A stretch of 50,998 nt of DNA, from assembly GCF_002865645.1 (NCBI RefSeq), contig NW_020194663.1, forward strand, positions 1-50,998. The letters are read 5' to 3'. The stretch is from Hyaloscypha bicolor E (taxonomy: Eukaryota; Ascomycota; Leotiomycetes; Helotiales; Hyaloscyphaceae). Of the stretch, positions 47,751-50,998 are shown piece by piece. The translations under genes and the position numbers were made by a program. A model generated the notes under the pieces. It searched no databases. It was not told the origin of the DNA and worked only from the letters and a program-made list of their open reading frames with translations. Position 1 is the first letter of the stretch. Each line of letters begins with the position of its first letter.

Positions 47751-48837
47751 CATACAGGATTGTATTGGGAAAGGAACTTGGTTTGGCGTTGGTGGTAAGG
47801 ATAAATTGATACCAACTGATACTTTTCTCGAAAGATTACGGCCTACTTAAAGTGTGGGTTTGAGAGTCTATGTGTTCTGAGCTTCGATTGAGGCTAGAAT
47901 CCGTTGCTCCATTCTGTGGGGATATACGATTTTGGGATTTTGACTAAGTGTTCATTGTTCCACGTTGACTCAGTGCATTTTGCCTTGCTTGTTCTCAAAT
48001 ACCCCGGCCCCGCATCACTCATGTATCTTCGGACTCTTATCTTCACTAGCCCCGAACTTCCTTCCCCTCCCGCCAGGAAACGCAATACCTATTTCATTAG
48101 CATTGACTCATCAATTCACCGGAAGATATACCATATAACGGATGCCTCGAGCTCTTCAATGTTTCCTCTGGTATGCTTCTCTTGCCAGCCTACTGAAAGA
48201 TCCGCCGCCAATCTTTACATGTATGTTTATGCGAGAAGTCTGCTCGTGGCATTTCTTCTGCTGATGGCCATTCTACAGGAAAGAGTGAGATATCAGAACC
48301 GCAGAGTATTCCTTGGCGAAGGACGTCGATGCAATGATCTTGGTTGTTGGCATGAGTGGCAGAGCTGGGAGGAGATGGTACCGGTGTGAAGTCTGTTCAG
48401 TCTGTTCTCTTCGGCGGTTGCATTCGCGGGATAATCTTTCCCTGTGTATTGCCGGACTAGTTTTTATTCTTGATTAACACCATATTGATTTCTTTAACCT
48501 TCGAGGAAGTACTTACGAGAAAATGTAGTTCATGATATACCCCAAGTTCAGCAATATACTGGTCCTCTTTTCCTGGCACTTTTATTGAATCTGCTCCAAT
48601 CTTCTCGAGATCTGACTTCGAGACAGTGATATTCATGTCTGTTCGTCAGCCCGGACTCTTCCATCTCAGCAGGGAAAACTACACTGCAAAAACTCAGGCC
48701 AGGCCTCATCTACTTTTTCTCGCTCGGATCTCCGTTATATGGACTTTTAATTACGAGCGTTGCGTTGAAGCTCACGCATTCATAAGTTATGGCACTTCGA
48801 GCTGGGGCTGTGGAGGCATCATCTTGAAGTTTATGAT
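47751..48837. other. intergenic, no confident gene
   Basis: A 161-codon frame at 47904-48389 (+) includes a hydrophobic patch (ARSLLVAFLLLMAILQ) but also many rare-looking segments, and has no recognised domain; I do not call it. No RNA gene was recognised. Confidence 0.4.
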
Positions 48838-49060
48838 GTTGAAAGCGTTGAAATCTCACAATAAACCAGCTCTTGATACGCAGCTGAACATACAAGCCAC
48901 GATCCCAATCTGGCGTCACACAGCAATTGCAATTAATCGAAACCACCTTAAGCCAGCCAAATTCAATGAGGACTATCATATGGGCGGTCGTACGTGGAAT
49001 GACGAGCAGGCAGCACACCCTTCTGCCTTGGCTGGGCCAATCTATGCACCGAGGGCTTGA
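48838..49060 (+). pseudogene. fragment of a telomere-linked RecQ-helicase-like (TLH) protein
   Basis: Within an open frame (48626-49060) the last ~75 codons read LNIQATIPIWRHTAIAINRN, then FNEDY, then WNDEQAAHPSALAGPIYAP. This matches the pattern I recall from large fungal TLH/RecQ-like helicase proteins, in which ...YRHIAIGISRR... is followed by DEQAGHS...AG.IYAR. The helicase core and the usual continuation are absent and the frame stops at once after APRA. The 5' half of the frame is not recognisable. Such genes are typical of subtelomeres and of mobile or repeated regions, so this is probably a relic. Identification rests on recalled family patterns. Confidence 0.5.
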
Positions 49061-49783
49061 AGAAGCAGTAGGGGGCTATTAGGGAAGCGGAAGGCCCTTG
49101 GGGAGCTCTCTTCGAACCAGGTGTAGAGGCTAAGGATAGATAATAATAGTGATCTGAGTACAGGTAACAGAGCTTAGGAGTTTTAAGTTGAGTCCAGATT
49201 CTATTAAGAGGCTTAGCAGGCGCGTGTAAATCCGTTTTAATAACCCGTGACCATGGACCAATTCATCTATTTATCAGAATTCCGTGTGATTATTTACAAG
49301 AAGTACAGGTATGCCGTGTTACCCAGCCAAGTTGATGCCAATTTCATCCCCAAGTGTCCACATGGATTTGTAAAGCAGGAATAGGAGAGGATTGTAAAAG
49401 AGGTAACAAAGGTTGATGGGTTGATTTTGAATACGGAAGCATTAAAGCAGTGTGAGTTTCCATTCCCAGTTGACATAGCAGAGCCAAATTGTGGCATTGC
49501 AAGCCCCAAAAACCAATGGATTACGGTGTATGGTTGAGAGTGAGGAAGGAGAGGTGTGTTTGTACTTGCGTAATTCGAGACAGCAGATACAAGAGTATAG
49601 TTAGCATTTCATCGGCGGGACACTTGGTTGAATGGGACATATGCATTTTCCGACCACAAGCGAGAGCGCAGTGGAAGGGAGAACGGCTATTAATACCTCT
49701 AAACCCGAAAGCCTACACAAGGCACTCGGCTCCTTAACGCGAGGGAGCTCGCCACAACCGAGATACTATCTGAAGTCTGATTT
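49061..49783. other. intergenic, nothing recognised
   Basis: Normal composition with no supported gene. Two short frames (49294-49509 minus, 49489-49737 plus) lack protein-like features. Confidence 0.45.
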
Positions 49784-50719
49784 CTAGCTACAAATTTCAT
49801 CAATCGCCAGCTTGCTCCTACAGTCTTGCACCACTGCCTGCAAAGGGTCTGGGGTTCGGAGAGCGTCATCAATCATCCCAGTGAACCCAGCGAATCCGTC
49901 TTTTAATATGAGGCTAGTAAAGAGCTTCCTCATTGTCCGTGGCTTTTTGAACTCCTCGAATCCATCTTTGTCATGAGCGGTAGCAAAGCAGAGGAGTATT
50001 AGGGCGGCTACACCCGCCGCAAGAGCAGTTGCTTCTTGAGTTCCACCTTTTTTCGGCGCTGGCTCACCCTTGAAGTAATAATCTCGCAAGCGATTACCCG
50101 TCAGCGTTGAGCCACTTGGACTAACGTAGAGTAAACCCTCAGTAACGAAGCTCTTGTGCTCGTGACGGATGTCCGATGGCTCTGGCTGGACGCATAGCAA
50201 GATTGTCTCTGTCCCAACGTCGCTTATAAGCGTGGAGAGCTCTTGCATCTCTTTCTTGCTAAGCATGCTTGTGATAGGCCAACTTATTAAGATGACGTGA
50301 ACTTCTTGGCTGACTGCCCATTTAATTGCCTGTATACGGTGTCAGCATGCGCGATTACAGATGGACAAATAGATATGGGTTTCAGTACCGCGACAGCAGA
50401 CTTGGCTGTGCGTAATGCGGAAGTGGAGGGGCCGCCACTAAAGTCGAGCTTCGCGATATATAGCTTAACAAAGGGGCAGACAGAGCAAATAAGCTTGGCT
50501 ATCTCCGTCCCATGCCCAGAGAATGACTGATACCAAGGGCTCTGAGAGCTTGTTGGATGTTGCCTCGGCCATCCATTATGGGCAACTCGTTCGTACAAAG
50601 AACTTTCATTCGCGTTGACTCCGTCGTCGATGACGGCGACTCTCACATCCGGCTTCTCTTGCTTCACCACGCTGCTAATACATTGGGTGAATCTGCTAGT
50701 AGAAACTTGCCAGATAATA
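49784..50719 (-). pseudogene. subtilisin-like (S8) protease domain, 5'-incomplete, catalytic Ser position replaced
   Basis: Exons 50389-50719 and 49784-50329 join across a 59-bp intron (donor GTACTG, acceptor TATACAG) in phase. An upstream intron (branch TACTAAC, acceptor TTGTAG) ends at 50720, so the true start lies further 5' and is not seen. VRVAVIDDGVNANES holds the catalytic Asp, FSGHGTEIAKLICSV the catalytic His, and KWAVSQEVHVILISW the core strand before the substrate cleft. Where the family reads G-[ST]-S-x-A-T-A-L-A-A-G, this gene has GTQEATALAAGVAALIL, so the nucleophile serine is glutamine. S8 domains of this kind often sit in fungal NLR-like or ankyrin proteins. It may be a pseudo-protease or a decaying gene; the remaining frame is open to TAG at 49784. 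Confidence 0.65.
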
Positions 50720-50799
50720 CTACAAGGATCAGTTAGTACAGACGATCCAGAATTGAACCGGAATGCTTTTTGACTAACTTTTCTCTTTCCGTGTCGGAT

Positions 50800-50998
50800 A
50801 ATCAGTGTGAGAAATGAATAGATTAGATTAGATTAATGGCTATTAATCTAATCTATTCATGAAAATTTTCTCATTAATCATATTCTATTCACGAATTAAT
50901 TAAGCTAATCATGAATATTCGTGAATAACTTAATTAATGTACACGTGACCGCAGCACGTGACAGGCTAGCCTAATTAGGTAAGGATCAGGCTCTTAGG
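50800..50998. mobile_element. palindrome-rich AT insertion, running off the window
   Basis: A 14-bp stem (50824-50837 with 50842-50855) closes a 4-base loop GGCT and is flanked by GATTAGATTAGATTAAT-type repeats. TTCACGAAT (50888-50896) pairs with ATTCGTGAA (50917-50925). CACGTGAC occurs twice (50942-50949, 50955-50962). The composition and fold-back structure suggest the end of a MITE or other TIR element. It lies where upstream exons of the protease gene should be. Confidence 0.45.

Noticed and set aside
47904..48389. 161-codon frame (+) with a hydrophobic patch
   Set aside because: No domain or family resemblance, and its content looks like spliced or untranslated sequence; not supportable without transcripts.

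Overview
This window looks like a chromosome segment of a filamentous ascomycete (Pezizomycotina; a leotiomycete-like fungus is possible, but that is only inference). The evidence is short introns of 42-62 bp with GT..AG ends and TACTAAC/GCTAAC-like branch sites, fungal gene families (Ybp-type YAP-binding protein, Pfa3-type DHHC palmitoyltransferase, UBE2J1-type E2, CAL-A-type lipase), and a sharply bipartite base composition.

Bases 1 to about 23,590 are extremely AT-rich, nearly free of CpA/TpG and without convincing open reading frames. This is what repeat-induced point mutation (RIP) leaves behind. The architecture can still be read. A DNA element with about 287-bp inverted repeats lies at 4837-7671. 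A minus-strand Ty3/Gypsy element spans 7672-20665. Inside it sits a second, complete Gypsy element (11179-18169) with two 274-bp LTRs and a TTAAC target-site duplication. That inner element in turn carries a 294-bp insert (13486-13779) that escaped RIP. Both Gypsy copies keep the reverse transcriptase motif with its two aspartates turned to asparagine (YLDD to YLNN).

From 23.6 to about 37.6 kb the DNA is of mixed composition and holds decaying genes and relics. There is a membrane-protein pseudogene with three RIP-type nonsense codons and a frameshift (24.0-26.0 kb), a hAT transposon relic bounded by an 8-bp duplication (26.3-28.7 kb), an NLR-type N-terminal-domain pseudogene (29.4-30.25 kb), a small intact two-exon gene with a PPAY motif (30.5-30.9 kb), a repeat cluster with a hairpin and 46-bp direct repeats (31.1-32.4 kb), an intact secreted lipase (32.8-34.3 kb) and a broken secreted Ser/Thr/Pro-rich protein gene (35.6-36.8 kb) ending at another AT-rich patch.

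From 38 to 47.8 kb is ordinary euchromatin. In order it holds a Ybp1/Ybp2-family protein (+), a 308-residue hypothetical protein (-), a multi-C2H2 zinc-finger protein (-), a DHHC palmitoyltransferase (+) and a tail-anchored UBE2J1-type ubiquitin-conjugating enzyme (+). They are unrelated housekeeping or regulatory genes and do not form a cluster.

The right end (48.6-51 kb) becomes accessory again. It has a fragment of a telomere-linked RecQ-helicase-like protein and a subtilisin-like (S8) domain gene whose catalytic serine position reads glutamine and whose 5' part is interrupted by a palindrome-rich AT insertion running off the window. I see no convincing evidence for a wholly new biological system. 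The most interesting signals are the graded gene decay beside the RIP block, the un-mutated insert, the unclassified long-TIR element with its shared palindrome, and the apparent pseudo-subtilase.
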